From: Leptobrachium leishanense
Taxonomy: Eukaryota; Chordata; Amphibia; Anura; Megophryidae
Length of the DNA stretch: 64,000 bases
Assembly (NCBI GenBank): GCA_009667805.1
Contig: CM019064.1
Location: forward strand, 77,436,400 to 77,500,399
Direction of reading: 5' to 3'
In this document: piece after piece, positions 44,679 through 54,823 of the stretch
Layout of the letters: each line of letters opens with the position of its first letter
Position numbering within the stretch: position 1 is the stretch's first letter
The notes under the pieces: generated by a model
What the model saw: only the letters and a program-made list of their open reading frames with translations
Databases searched by the model: none
Told to the model about the DNA's origin: nothing
Position numbers and translations under genes: made by a program

Positions 44679-44823
44679 TGAAGGCAGATCTTGGGCAAGG
44701 TGTACTCGAGATGGTTTTGATAGCTGGAGTTATGTAGTCCGTCTCCATGTGATAGCAAGGTACAGTGGTACGGTGAGTCATTCCAGCCGGGCGACAAACA
44801 GATGCCGCAACGCCAACATACCC

Positions 44824-45759
44824 CTAATGCTGACCTGGGGGTCCCTGGGTGCGGCATGCAGTCTGTCTGAGTGGGTCTAAACCAGCATCAGCAACTTCCT
44901 CTTCTGACTCAGAGTCATCAGAAGGACATGGTGAGGCATATAGGCAGCATGGAGGTAGCGGGCTGGATTCAGGATCTCTGACAACACCAGCCATGAGATG
45001 TAGGCCAGGCTCGATCTCCATTGGCATGGCTGGCTCAGCGTCCATGGATTCCTGCTCCATGGGCATTTCAGGGTCAGACTCCGGTTCGGCACTCTGCATA
45101 GGGTTTTCCTGGTCTGACTCCTCAGAAGAAGCTTCTTGGGTAACCAGGTTTCTAGGTGCAGAGAGTCTGGTAGCCCTTGACTCAGGTTCCCTGGGAGCAG
45201 GGACACGCTTAGGTGCAGGAGGTTTGCTTACCCGGCTTCTTTTGGGAGTAGGCTGGGATAGGGGTCTTTCTTTGGGTGCTTGCTTGATGGGTGATGAAGT
45301 CTTTTTCTGCAGGGCAGGCACCGGCTTCCCCAACAAAGATTTTGTGGGCTTGATCGCTGGTGTAGCTATTTTTGGCTTGGTGGGTACTGTTTTAACCACC
45401 AGCCTGGTGGTTTTGACAGGTGCAGGCTCGGTACAAACAGGCTTTACAGGAACAGGGGTATGAAAGCATTTTGTACCTGGATTAGGTGGGCGCAGCGGGC
45501 AGGCCGAGATTTGATGCAAGGGGCCCCCGCAGTAGAAGCAGAGGTCTAGCGCCCTCCTCCTTGCCTTTTCTTCTGGGGTCAGCGGTCCTCTGGCTCCCTC
45601 TGTAGCAGGAACGCGCACCTTAGATGAGGTGCCCCTTGGGTTTTGCTGTACATAATCAAGCAGGGAGTCCAGGTACTGCTGGATCTGTAGAAAGGCACCT
45701 TTCAAGTTCTTCACCATGGCATGGATCACCGCAGGCTCACAGGTTTTGGACTTCCACAT
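44824..45759 (-). CDS. Gag-like ORF with CCHC zinc knuckle
   Basis: The ATG at 45759 lies 2 bases inside the 5' LTR and opens 311 residues. A retroviral-type zinc knuckle C-X2-C-X4-H-X4-C is at residues 74-87 (CFYCGGPLHQISAC), the RNA-binding nucleocapsid signature of Gypsy-type Gag. Only about 70 residues precede it, so most of the usual capsid domain is missing. After it come Pro/Lys/Arg-rich and then Glu/Asp-rich stretches (SDDSESEEEVADAG). The frame also extends upstream into the LTR to 45990; I prefer the internal ATG. Probably a deleted Gag; coding potential in vivo is unproven. Confidence 0.65.
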   Translation of the reverse strand: MWKSKTCEPAVIHAMVKNLKGAFLQIQQYLDSLLDYVQQNPRGTSSKVRVPATEGARGPLTPEEKARRRALDLCFYCGGPLHQISACPLRPPNPGTKCFHTPVPVKPVCTEPAPVKTTRLVVKTVPTKPKIATPAIKPTKSLLGKPVPALQKKTSSPIKQAPKERPLSQPTPKRSRVSKPPAPKRVPAPREPESRATRLSAPRNLVTQEASSEESDQENPMQSAEPESDPEMPMEQESMDAEPAMPMEIEPGLHLMAGVVRDPESSPLPPCCLYASPCPSDDSESEEEVADAGLDPLRQTACRTQGPPGQH

Positions 45760-45761
45760 TC

Positions 45762-46361
45762 TGTAAGGGTTTGACTGCGGTGGGTGTAGCAGGTTGGGGT
45801 TGTGAGCCCAGGATGCAGTGATGAAGGCAGAGTCAGAATAGCAATAAGTGTTTATTGCAGGTAAACACAGTGGCATCAAATCAGATAGGGTACAGGCAAT
45901 GGCGTCGTCAGGGTTCAGCAAGGGGGTTCGGTACACGGCAAGGCTGGCAGAGAATAGTCGGTGGTACAGCAGGGGTTCGGTACACGGCAAGGCTTAGATG
46001 GGGGCAGAGGGGGAGCAGGATGGGAGGGTTACCGGTGAGTGAAGCAATGAGAGTCCAGATAAATAACAGAAGGTCCTTGGGGTCTTAGCAGAGAGTTCAG
46101 GAGATGGCCAGGCGGTTTCAGGGAGCTTTAGTAAACAGGTAACGCAGTCAGTAACTTCAATGTGGAAGTCCAGGGTTGAGGGTGGGACTCCCTTATATGC
46201 AGGGCTAATCAGGGAGGATGAAGGGCAGGTGTGGATCCAGGGCCAGAACGGTAGAATCAGGAAGGTGAATTGTTTATACAAGGGTTTTGGAATCTGCAGG
46301 GGACATGTAGTAAAAGGCACAAAAAGGGGCGCCAGGGGGTGAGGGCCTCCAGGACCTTACA
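45762..46361 (-). repeat. 5' LTR (600 bp)
   Basis: Copy of 42507-43106 with at least two substitutions seen by eye (near 45780 and 46059). As the 5' LTR it would drive transcription leftward. The region just inside (plus 45743-45761) should hold the primer site; TGGAAGTCCAAAACC is a candidate, but I cannot name the tRNA. Confidence 0.93.
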
Positions 46362-46366
46362 CATTG

Positions 46367-46655
46367 TCATTTTACCACATTCCTACAACGGGTTAGTAAA
46401 CTTACAGACTGCAAACCGGTCTCATTTATTCGACTCGTATGAAATGTTTACCTGCCTATCAAGCTGCACATAGATCCGGGGGGTACCTGGAGTGAGGGCA
46501 TGACAAGCATGATGCATAGAATAGTTTTAAGGAGGTCACCAAATTTGTCATTGATAGCACTAAACGTGTACAACTGTATTTAGTGAATCGTATTCTGAAA
46601 GTCTGTATACAAGGAGTTATCGGCATTTTTTTTTTTCTATTTCCTTTCCCTCAGA
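46367..46655. other. No gene seen; ends in an acceptor-like pyrimidine tract
   Basis: Unassigned sequence ending with a T/C-rich run and CTCAG at 46648-46653, immediately before the coding remnant at 46658. Confidence 0.4.
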
Positions 46656-46657
46656 TC

Positions 46658-47010
46658 ATGTCTGCCTCCGCTATTTCTCGTCGTAAGTGCTAAAACAGCA
46701 CTGATTTCTTTTGTTATATCTGTGGCAGTTTCGCCGTTCCCAGTCAAAGGTGAACATCAGCGCATTTGTCAGGCAAGCCTATGTTGCATATTTCAAAGTA
46801 TAACTTGGTGATCAAGATAAGTCTTGAGCCCCTCACAAGGTGTGCAAGAAGTATGTTGAGAGTTTACGGATGTGGACGAAGGGAACTCGCGATAAGTTGC
46901 CATTTGATATACCTTTGATTTGGCAAGAGCCCACAGATCATTCCAGTGACTGTTACTTCTGTGCGATTCCACCAAGATTTGAAGGTCATAGAGGAACGGT
47001 AACAGGGTAG
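46658..47010 (+). pseudogene. Broken exon of a multicopy Cys-rich protein family
   Basis: A 3' splice-site-like tract (TTTCCTTTCCCTCAG) is followed by ATG and MSASAISRRKC. A stop comes next, then FFCYICGSFAVPSQR. After a frameshift the reading continues ISAFVRQAYVAYFKV, stop, LGDQDKS, stop, then VESLRMWTKGTRDKLPF, IWQEPTDHSSDCYFC and a stop. The CxxC pairs and the W-T-K-G...P-x-W-x-E-P...DCYFC signature match an uncharacterised multicopy protein that I recall from arthropod and vertebrate genomes, probably transposon-associated. It is disrupted by three stops and one frameshift. The function of the family is unknown to me. Confidence 0.6.
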
Positions 47011-48315
47011 ATGGGATGAACATATGATGGCTGACTATTGTTGGAGCATCAGGCAAAATTGTCCACAGATTGAACACCAGGAAAAGCTATAAGCGTAAAT
47101 TTGTACCTTAAGTGCTACCTAACTTGTCTAATTGCACCCAATAGGACTTTTAGGTTGAATTTGACATTCAGGTAATTTTTCCATTGTGTGCACATTTTGT
47201 ATGGTTTTTGAGACAAAGGGAGGGTATCCTGTACCTTAAAAAAAAAACTGGGGTCATTTTTGTATTCAGATGCCAGCAGTTAGTCAATAACAAGTGTCAG
47301 ATCTAACTCACGAAAATGCTGTTACCCAGTGTTATATATGTATCCTGTACATATGTGAGCATTATATATATATATGTCAGAGAACAAGAGTTTTGTTTCC
47401 CGCAGCAGATAACTAATTCACTAAAAGTGTTATCCACTAAATGTCATTGTGTAACGTTGTTCAATCACGATAATCCCTGACTCTGATAGGAATTATCAAA
47501 GACCGGCAGGAGAGGTTTCATCAACGAAGCCTACACTGGTGTTTTTTCATTTTTCTCTATCAGGATTACCAAAGTTTATCGTGGTTGCCACAATATTCAA
47601 TATTTTACAATTATTTTAGCATTCCTTTAACAGCAGCACTCTTGCTCTCGCCATATTAACTATCTTGCTTTTAAAGATTAACGAGACACTCTGCAGAGTG
47701 TGACCGCGCAGTCTTATCTAAGTGGTTACAATGCTCTGAGTTTCTTAATCCTCGTTCCCCCTCTGAGGGGGCTAAGAGGGCTGATTCAGTCCCCCCAGAA
47801 CCTCAGCTCCGAGATCAGGTTTCAGGGCTTTAGGATATTTGGGTACTAGCCTTATCAAATGTAATCAAAGCATTCCTGCTCTGAAAGCCACTTGATTGGC
47901 TGTAGCGCCCAGATCCCCTGCAGTCATATAACATGCTGAAATGGAAGCAAGTCATATCCTGCAGATATCAAAGGGAGACCAGCACCGGACTCAGGTGAGT
48001 TCTTAAAGGAAATTAAAGGGCTAAAGGGGCAGAGGGGGGGGGGGTTAATGTTTAACTAATTCATTTCCTTCCCCTTTTAATGCAATAATACCCCTTTAAT
48101 TATTTTTTTTTCCATCCTGCCTACAATCTGAGAATTATTTTCAATGCAATGAGATGAACTCATCAAGTGTGCTTTAAGCCCACATCACAGGCATGCGTGA
48201 TAGTTGAAGTTGATTTAATTCAAGCAGTCCTAATTTTGTGTTCTTGTTTTTCCATGCGTTATGAAAGGATAGTCATTTGATTTGATTTTCACAAACCATT
48301 TTACATAAAACAAAT
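47011..48315. other. No gene seen (1.3 kb)
   Basis: Unassigned, with a short AT microsatellite near 47363. ACTCAGGTGAGTT at 47990 looks like a splice donor, but no adjoining coding exon is recognisable. Confidence 0.4.
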
Positions 48316-48589
48316 ATATACAGTTAGGCCCATATATATTTGGACACTGGCACAATTTTCATACTGTTTGCTTTGTATGCCACCAGAATAAAATTTTAAA
48401 TGAAACAATCCAAATGATTTTGAAGTGCAGACTTTTAGCTTTATTTGAAGGGGTTGAACATAAATAATAAGTAAAAAGTTTAGGAACTGCAACCATTTTT
48501 GTATACAGTCCCCCCATTTTCAGGGGCTCAAATTTTATTGGACAAATGAATATAATCATAAATAAAATGTTCATTTTTAATATTTTGTT

Positions 48590-49682
48590 GAGAATCCTTT
48601 ACTGGCAATGACTGTCTGATGTCTGGAACTCATGGACATTACCAAAGACTTGATTTCCTCCTTTCTGATACTTTGCCAGGCTCTAACTGCAGTTGTCTTC
48701 AGTTGTTCTTTGTCTGTGGGTCTTTCTGCCTTTAGTTTTATCTTCAGCATGTCAAATGCTGCTCAATTGGGGTGAAATCAAGTGATTGACTCGGCTATTG
48801 CAGAATATTCCACTTCTTTTCCTTCGAAAACACCTGGGTTGCTTTTGCAGTGTGTTTAGGATCATTGTCCAAATCAACTTTGCTGCAATTGGCTGAATCT
48901 GGGCTGACAGTATATCTCTAAACACTGCTGAATTCATCTGGCTGCTTCTGTCTTATGTCACATCATCAATAAACACCAATGACCCAGTACCACTGGAAGC
49001 CATGCATTCCTATGCCATCACACTGGCTCCACCATGTTTTACAGAGGACGTTGTGTTTTGGATCATGAGCGGTTCCATCCTTCTTCACACTTTTTTCTTC
49101 CCGTCATTCTGGTACAGATTAATCTAAATTTTAATCCGTCCAAAGAATGCTTTTCCAGAACTGGTCTGGCTTTTTTTTTAGATGTTTTTCGGCAAAGTCT
49201 AATGTGACTTTTTTATTCTTCAAGCTCATAATTGATGTGCACCCTGTTGTGAACCTTCTGTATTTGCTCTTGTGTAGACTTCTCTTGATTGTAGACTTTG
49301 ACAATGATACACTATATTGCCAAAAGTATTTGCTCACCTGCCTTGACTCACATATGGATAGGTGAGCGAATACTTTTGGCAATATAGTGTATGACCACCT
49401 CCTGAAGAGTGTCCTGCACTTATCTGAATTCTGGATGTTGTGAATGGGTTTTTCTTTACCATAGAGAGGATCCTGCGATCATCCACCACTGTTGTTTTCT
49501 GTGGACGTCCAGGCATTTTTATGTTGCTGAGCACACCAGTGCGTTCTTCATTCCTCAGAATGTTCCAAACTGTTGATTCTGGCCGTTTCTAATGTGGCTG
49601 CTATCTCTCTGATGGATTTGTTTTGTTTTTGAAGCCTTACAATGGCCTATTTCACTTGCGTGGACAGCTCCTTTGAAGGCAT
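48590..49682 (-). pseudogene. Tc1-family transposase, heavily decayed
   Basis: The start at 49682 gives MPSKELSTQVK followed at once by a stop. Other recognisable pieces are GRPQKTTVVDDRRI, SKSTIKRSLH (helix-turn-helix end), FAEKHLKKKPDQFWKSILWTD (first catalytic Asp) and a late WNILQ...PIEQ stretch near 48790 (catalytic Glu). Multiple stops and frameshifts plus the MITE insertion make it inactive. Confidence 0.8.
49310..49389. mobile_element. 80-bp Tc1-derived MITE, nested
   Basis: CACTATATTGCCAAAAGTAT and its complement form the ends, with TA at 49308-49309 and 49390-49391. The interior word CCTTGACTCACATATG is the 3' subterminal region of the same family as 16166-16529. The ends therefore come from a different Tc1 family than its host. 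Confidence 0.9.
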
Positions 49683-50039
49683 GATTTAGGTTCATAGCCC
49701 TAGATTCCAAATGCAAATACCACACTTAGAATCAAACCTTTTACCTGCTTAATTGATGAAGAAATAATAATGGAGTAGCCCACACCTGGCCATGAAACAG
49801 CTTTTGATTCAATTGTCTAATTACTTTTGGTCCCTTGAAAAATGGAGGTTGGCTACTCTTAAGAGCTGTAATTCCTAAACCCTTCCTCCAATTTGGATGT
49901 ACATACCCTCAAATTAAACCTGAGAGTGTGCACTTTCAGCCCATATCCATTATATAACTATAGCATAAATATGTTTTGGTAAATACCTGAAAATAAAAAT
50001 ATTGCCTGTGTCCAAATATATATGGCTTAACTACATTTT

Positions 50040-50705
50040 CTCTGAAATAGCTGTCAGTGCTTAAATGCCGACATCAGACACATAATATCACAATTTTCCA
50101 AACCCTGAGTGATAAAAAATAATATGGGTACAGGAATTATATGATGTGAAAAGATTTGTGTTTTTTTTATTTTTAAAAAAATGACAATTTGTATTAAGGA
50201 TTTGTGGGGTTTCTTAATGATGAATAGATTAAAAATAATTACAGAATGTATCGAAGCTTTTGAAAATTCTAAACAACGAATGATGCATATGCCGGGCCTG
50301 GAGACAGGTCTGTACGAACAGCAAATACCTTAACAAAGAAAATAAATATAAAAAGCCATAACATATGAATGAATATGAATTCTTATGAAAATCAAACTGT
50401 TCCAACTAAAATATTTGAAGCATGTCTGGCATCTTTGCATTTCAGGAGATGTCATGCCAGCAATCTGAGCACATAAATCAGTCTGCCTGCTTATCTATCT
50501 ATCTGTCAGTCTAGATACAGTGAGATAGATAGACAGACAATCTACTTATTTTTCAGCTTTGGTTCCTATGTAATGTATGAAATGAGCCAGGGCCAGCCTG
50601 TCAATGGAGTGCAGCCGCTCCACCCGACTTTGACAGGAGCGGCATTTTCTCAAAGTTTGCGTCATGGAGCGTCCAGCCTGGACCTCGACAGGGCACAGTT
50701 CTACA
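50040..50705. other. No gene seen
   Basis: Unassigned; a GATA/CTAT microsatellite remnant lies near 50490-50535. Confidence 0.4.
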
Positions 50706-50710
50706 GCAGG

Positions 50711-50858
50711 CCGGTGTTCTGGCACATGAGGGGACCACTCAAAATGGGTGTGTGGCGCACTTCCGGTGATGTTGTCCGCGCACATGCACATTAAGCAAGA
50801 TTCCTCGAGCGCCGGTCTCACCTTTTTTGAGCTGTCCCCTCATGTGCCAGAACACCGG
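50711..50858. repeat. Perfect 25-bp inverted repeat
   Basis: CCGGTGTTCTGGCACATGAG plus GGGAC at 50711-50735 is exactly complementary to 50834-50858, with a 98-bp spacer. It may be the interior of an old transposon; CAGGGCCAG near 50589 and GGCCCTG near 50930 could be its ends, without matching flanks. Confidence 0.7.
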
Positions 50859-51286
50859 TGCCCACCTGTCCAGCAGGCCAGCGACAGGCCCTCCAGCATT
50901 CTCTAAGCTTGGGCTGTGCAGTGGCCCTGAGGCAGACCTTGACCAGGCCTGGACCAGGGCTGTGTTAAGTTTATGTATGTGTGTGTTTGGGGGTGTGTGT
51001 GTGACTCTATTTGAGAGGGTGTGTATTACTGTGGGTGTGTGTATGTGACTATGTGTATGTGTGTGGGTGTGACTGTGTGTGGGTGTGTATCAGTGGCGTA
51101 GCAATGGGGGCAGGGGGGGCAGGTGTGCCCCGGGCACCTTTCAGCAGGTGCCGCTCACGTGGGTTCCACCAGCCAGCCGCGAGATTGCGGAGTTCATGCT
51201 GGCTGGTGGAACTCACGTGAGTGGCAGAGCTTCTTGCCAGCGGCTGTTCGTAGCACGAAACGTACACGGCCGCCGGCAGAGGAGAG

Positions 51287-51575
51287 GTGAGCTGGGGGCA
51301 ATATATCCCTGTGAGCTGGGGGCAATATATCCCTGTGTGAGCTGCTGGGGGCAATATATATCCCTGTGTTAGCTGCTGGGGGCAATATATATCCATGTGT
51401 GAGCTGGGGCAATATATCCATGTGAGCTGGGGGTAATATATCCATGTGTGAGCTGGGGGTAAGATATCCATGTGTGAGCTGGGGTCAATATATCCATGTG
51501 AGCTGGGGTCAATATATCCATGTGAGCTGGGGGCAATATATCCATGTGTGAGCGGGCGGCAATATATCCATGTGC
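51287..51575. repeat. 24-28-bp minisatellite, about 11 copies
   Basis: Unit GAGCTGGGGGCAATATATCC plus ATGTGT, with insertions of GCT or TGT between units. It is the same unit as the array at 12046-12393. Both strands show open frames that reflect only the repeat. Confidence 0.9.
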
Positions 51576-51745
51576 GGTGTGTATGAGTGTGAGTTTTATT
51601 GCTCTGGAACTCTGATACACTCATACACACTGCACATTACTGTGAGTTTTAATGCTCTGGAGCTCTGTGATACACTCATACACACAGCACATTACTGTGA
51701 GTTTTATAGTTGTGGAGTTCTGTGATACACTCATACACACCATAC
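51576..51745. repeat. 55-bp minisatellite, about 3 copies
   Basis: Units combine GATACACTCATACACAC, GCACATTACTGTGAGTTTTA and a TGTGGAGCTCTG-like word. More units lie at 52040-52170, beyond the hAT right end, and one at 62490-62545. Confidence 0.8.
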
Positions 51746-52039
51746 GCAGCTAATGAGGCAAGTGGCATGTCGGCTAGTCTTGGCAAAACCTGCCCGTCAG
51801 TAAGAGGTTAATGATGCTCTCTTGTTAACCTATTTTAAGTGTTGCACCTTTCCAATTGTTATTGAAAAAAATAGTTGTTATATTTTGGGGGGTTTAAATA
51901 TTTGTAAAATTTGTATGCTTTAGTGATTATTTTTGGTTGGGGGGGCACTAATGAAAGACTTGCTCCCGGGCGCCACATGATCTCGCTACACCTCTGGTGT
52001 GTGGATGTGTGTGACACTCGGCTGGATATGTGGCGCGTT

Positions 52040-52170
52040 GTGATACACTCATACCGACCGCACATTAAAGTAGGTTTTATTGCTGTGGAGCTCTGTGATA
52101 TGCTCATACACATGGCACATTACAGTGAGTTTTACTGCTGTGGCGCTCTGTGATACACTCATACATGCCG
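52040..52170. repeat. 55-bp minisatellite, further units
   Basis: Two to three diverged units of the same repeat as 51576-51745 outside the hAT terminus, so a second related element probably adjoins the first. Confidence 0.7.
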
Positions 52171-52514
52171 CATGTTTTTTTTTTCTTGGGGGGCAGAATT
52201 TCATCCATGGCTCCAGGCAGCACAGCGGCTTGGGCCGGTTCTGAATCAGACTTCCAAGCTTTTTTTTTCTAGGAACCTCTACAACATCCATTCCATTAAA
52301 CATTAACAGCATATACATACAGTATTTTTTTTGTGTATATGACTATACTTTCGTCTTAATTGTTAAGCCAGAAATTGGGGGTCGTCTTATACACAGAATT
52401 AACTGGTACCAAATACCAGATGTGGGCCTGTACTGAGTGTTGGAGACGTTGGAGACGTCTTATACATGGGGATAGTTAGTATAGGGAAATACGGTTATTT
52501 CACTATACTAATAC

Positions 52515-52610
52515 TACATCTAAATATACTATTTGATGAAATGTAAAGTGTGAAAGGCTGAACCCGATGGACGAACGTCTTTTTTTCAGACTATGTAACT
52601 ATGTAAAGTA
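52515..52610 (+). mobile_element. SINE-like tail
   Basis: GGCTGAACCCGATGGACGAA followed by a T run and ACTATGTAACTATG resembles a dispersed retroposon 3' end. It is similar in style to the insert at 59014-59141. No head is seen. Confidence 0.5.
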
Positions 52611-53205
52611 TGTTTTTTTCTTATTTTCTGATAGAAATTCCTGACAGTAATTAAAAAGTAACTTCTTTATTAAACCTTCACTGATGGGAGTCCTCAGCTA
52701 CCACCTTTTATAAGAAAAATAAAATGTTCCTGCAAGAGCACTTCATGCAAGTTCCCCGGTCCAGCGTGTCTGCTGGATATACAGCGGAATCTTGCTTTAA
52801 CAATATTGATTGAAAATTATGCCACCATTTCATTTCTACCTATGTTGCAAGAATCTGTGTAGATCCAACACCACGCAAAAGATGATCTTGGGAGATCTTT
52901 CCCTTATTCTGTGAGAACCTCATCTCATCACTGGTCTGACAGTTCGTTACGGTTGCATTCTAGCTAATTAAATGAGCGCTCAGAGTGAATAATGAACATA
53001 CTCTAGCGTGGGAAACTGCCAAGTACCTTTCAAAGAACACATTAATTGTAGGCAACCTTCAACTGTCTCCAATGACAGTCTCTGTCTCCATGTGTAAAGA
53101 TTGTAAGTAACAACCATTGTAATTAACCACACAGGGTGCTACGCTAGCATACTAAGCTGGTGTTAAAGAGCCACTACCACCAAAAAATGAAATGTCCTCG
53201 TTGTG
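52611..53205. other. No gene seen
   Basis: Unassigned AT-rich sequence up to the TTTATTTT target copy at 53206. Confidence 0.4.
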
Positions 53206-53450
53206 TTTATTTTTAGACATGTGCATTCGTTTTAGTACTAAAACGATTTAGTCAGAATTTTGGGATAATTTAGTTTTAGTATGACTCAAGAGAAACGAAA
53301 CTGCTCAGTACAAAAAACGAATGAAACTAAAATAAAATGCACTACATTTTAGTTTCAGTCCTTTTTGTGGTATTACATTGAGTGAAGGAGACCAGCAATG
53401 AAGAGCGCAACATCCGAAGTTCTGCACCCTCCACATGCCAATGCAGTAGG

Positions 53451-53615
53451 ATGTTCTATACAGAGAGGGGCATTAATTAATTCAGGAGGATGTTCTATAT
53501 ATTATACAGAGAGGGGTATTAATTAATGCAGGTGGATGTTGTACACATTATACAGAGAGGGGTATTAATTAATGCAGGAGGATGGTCTAAACATTATACA
53601 GAGAGTATCCTTTTT
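53451..53615. repeat. 46-bp minisatellite, about 3.5 copies
   Basis: Units of AGGATGTTCTATACATTATA followed by CAGAGAGGGGTATTAATTAA, with one shortened unit at the left. Confidence 0.85.
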
Positions 53616-53870
53616 TTTCAGCCCTTTAAATCCAGTGGCTGTGAGCGCTGAGATCAGCTGCTTGTTTGCTTGTTAGATTATCTCTCAGTACAATGTATCA
53701 GGCTCAGCTGTTACAGTAACTGACTGTAACAGCGCTCAGAGTTTCAGTAAAACAAGGAAATAATATTGTTCTAACCTCTTCGATATAAAAATATTATTTA
53801 CTAGTTTTACTGAAACTCTGAGCGCTGTGATGAGCAGCAGTCAGTTACTGTAACAGCTTTGCCTGACACG

Positions 53871-54609
53871 GGGCAATATTACAATGTTGGTGCTAACTTA
53901 AAGGGACACTCTAGGCAACATGACCACCTAAGCTATTTTAGGTGGTCATGATGCCCAGAGTATGCTGCCCTCTGTCCCCCTCCCTCCGCTCAGTGGTTCA
54001 GCTGTAAATGCTGAAAACAGCTGAGAGAGGCGGAGAACTTTACTCCGCCCTCCCAGCTGTCAGTCAGCAGAGCGGGAATCCTATTTCCCGCTTCTGCTGA
54101 CTTTTGCCGAGTAGGAGACGTCATCACGCTTTCAGCGCGATGACGTCTCCAACTCCCCGCAGAACCTGGCGGCTCCCTCTGAGGGTTAGTGTTGCGCGCA
54201 TCCTCTTGCGCGCAACACTAATCCTCAGAGGGAGCCGGGAGGAAGCCTGCCGATTGGCTGGCTTACGTGAGAGGCGCGCATGCGCGCTTCTCTTCCGCTC
54301 CCGTCCTTGTTTCTTCGTCTTGCCTTCTGGTTTACGTGAGGAGGGAGGGGAGTATAAAAAAAAAAACAGCGCTGGAAACAAGAGGATTTTAGGGTAAGTA
54401 TTACAGTTAAAAACACAAAAACAAAAAATAACTATTTAGTAAGGGAATAGGGATAGGTTAGGATTAAAAAACGGGGGGGGGGGTGATTTTTTGTTAGAGT
54501 GTCCCCTTAACCAGAGCTGTTGTAAACTGAAAACCTCCATAGGCTATAATGGCTCTGGGAAGTTTACAACAGCTCTGGTTAAGTTAGCACCAACTATGTA
54601 ATATGGCCC
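53871..54609. mobile_element. GGGC-ended MITE, middle layer
   Basis: GGGCAATATTACA and the complement of GGGCCATATTACA are the ends; flanking ACG and ACA agree at two of three. Without its insert (53902-54506) it is a 131-bp palindrome whose arms read TTGGTGCTAACTTAACCAGA. It is a relative of 10115 and 37930 by its ends. Confidence 0.82.
53902..54506. mobile_element. TTAA-target MITE (605 bp), innermost layer
   Basis: AGGGACACTCTAGGC and the complement of GGGGACACTCTAAC are the ends, between TTAA at 53898-53901 and 54507-54510. The interior has long hairpins around TGACGTCTCC and GTTAGTGTTGCGCGCA. The TTAA target fits piggyBac or Kolobok; the AGGGACACT end type is common in frogs. Open frames inside (54104-54416) are shadows of the hairpin. 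Confidence 0.88.
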
Positions 54610-54823
54610 ACATTGTGCTGAGAGTGAGAGATACTGTAACAAGTAGCGATCTCAGCCCTCTGAGGAGCCACTACAATAGTAAACTGGTTTTCGGATGAAT
54701 GAAATTAGTTTTCATACTAAAGAACTGAAAACGAATTTCTTTAGTAACTAAATAAATTGCATTTTAGGACTAATCCATTAGTTCAAAACGAAATTTTGTG
54801 CTGTGCACATGTCTATTTATTTT

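Larger units (their letters stand above)
42507..46361 (-). mobile_element. Non-autonomous LTR retrotransposon (3855 bp)
   Basis: Two 600-bp direct repeats, TGTAAGG...CCTTACA (42507-43106 and 45762-46361), are flanked by a 5-bp duplication CATTG (42502-42506, 46362-46366). Read on the minus strand the order is 5' LTR, a Gag-like ORF with a zinc knuckle, two coding-type tandem arrays, a purine tract at 43107-43125, and 3' LTR. No protease, reverse transcriptase or integrase is seen, so it needs a helper. The zinc knuckle suggests Ty3/Gypsy ancestry. The LTRs differ at only a few bases by eye, so insertion is recent. Confidence 0.92.
48321..50033 (-). mobile_element. Tc1-like transposon, second family, interrupted
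   Basis: The left end CAGTTAGGCCCATATATATT after TA (48319-48320) pairs with the right end ...AAATATATATGGCTTAACTA. This is a distinct Tc1 family from the elements at 4941 and 8565. The minus-strand transposase is decayed, and an 80-bp MITE lies inside at 49310-49389. Confidence 0.88.
51091..51996 (+). mobile_element. hAT element carrying two minisatellites
   Basis: The left end CAGTGGCGTAGC and right end GCTACACCTCTG are a classic vertebrate hAT terminal pair. The octamers GTGTGTAT (51083-51090) and GTGTGTGG agree at 6 of 8 in a GT-rich flank. Behind the left end is a 30-bp-arm palindrome (CCACCAGCCAGC / GCTGGCTGGTGG), then the arrays. There is no transposase. Confidence 0.75.
53214..54815. 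mobile_element. hAT element with perfect 8-bp duplication; outer shell of a triple nest
   Basis: The ends TAGACATGTGCA and TGCACATGTCTA are perfect inverted repeats. TTTATTTT flanks both sides (53206-53213, 54816-54823). Internal inverted words (GTTACAGTAACTGACTGTAA; CTGAAACTCTGAGCGCT) suggest a palindromic interior. It contains a 46-bp minisatellite and the nested element at 53871-54609. No transposase. Confidence 0.92.

Noticed and set aside
54104..54416. Overlapping plus and minus frames of 63-97 residues
   Set aside because: They lie over long hairpin arms inside the TTAA MITE and mirror each other.
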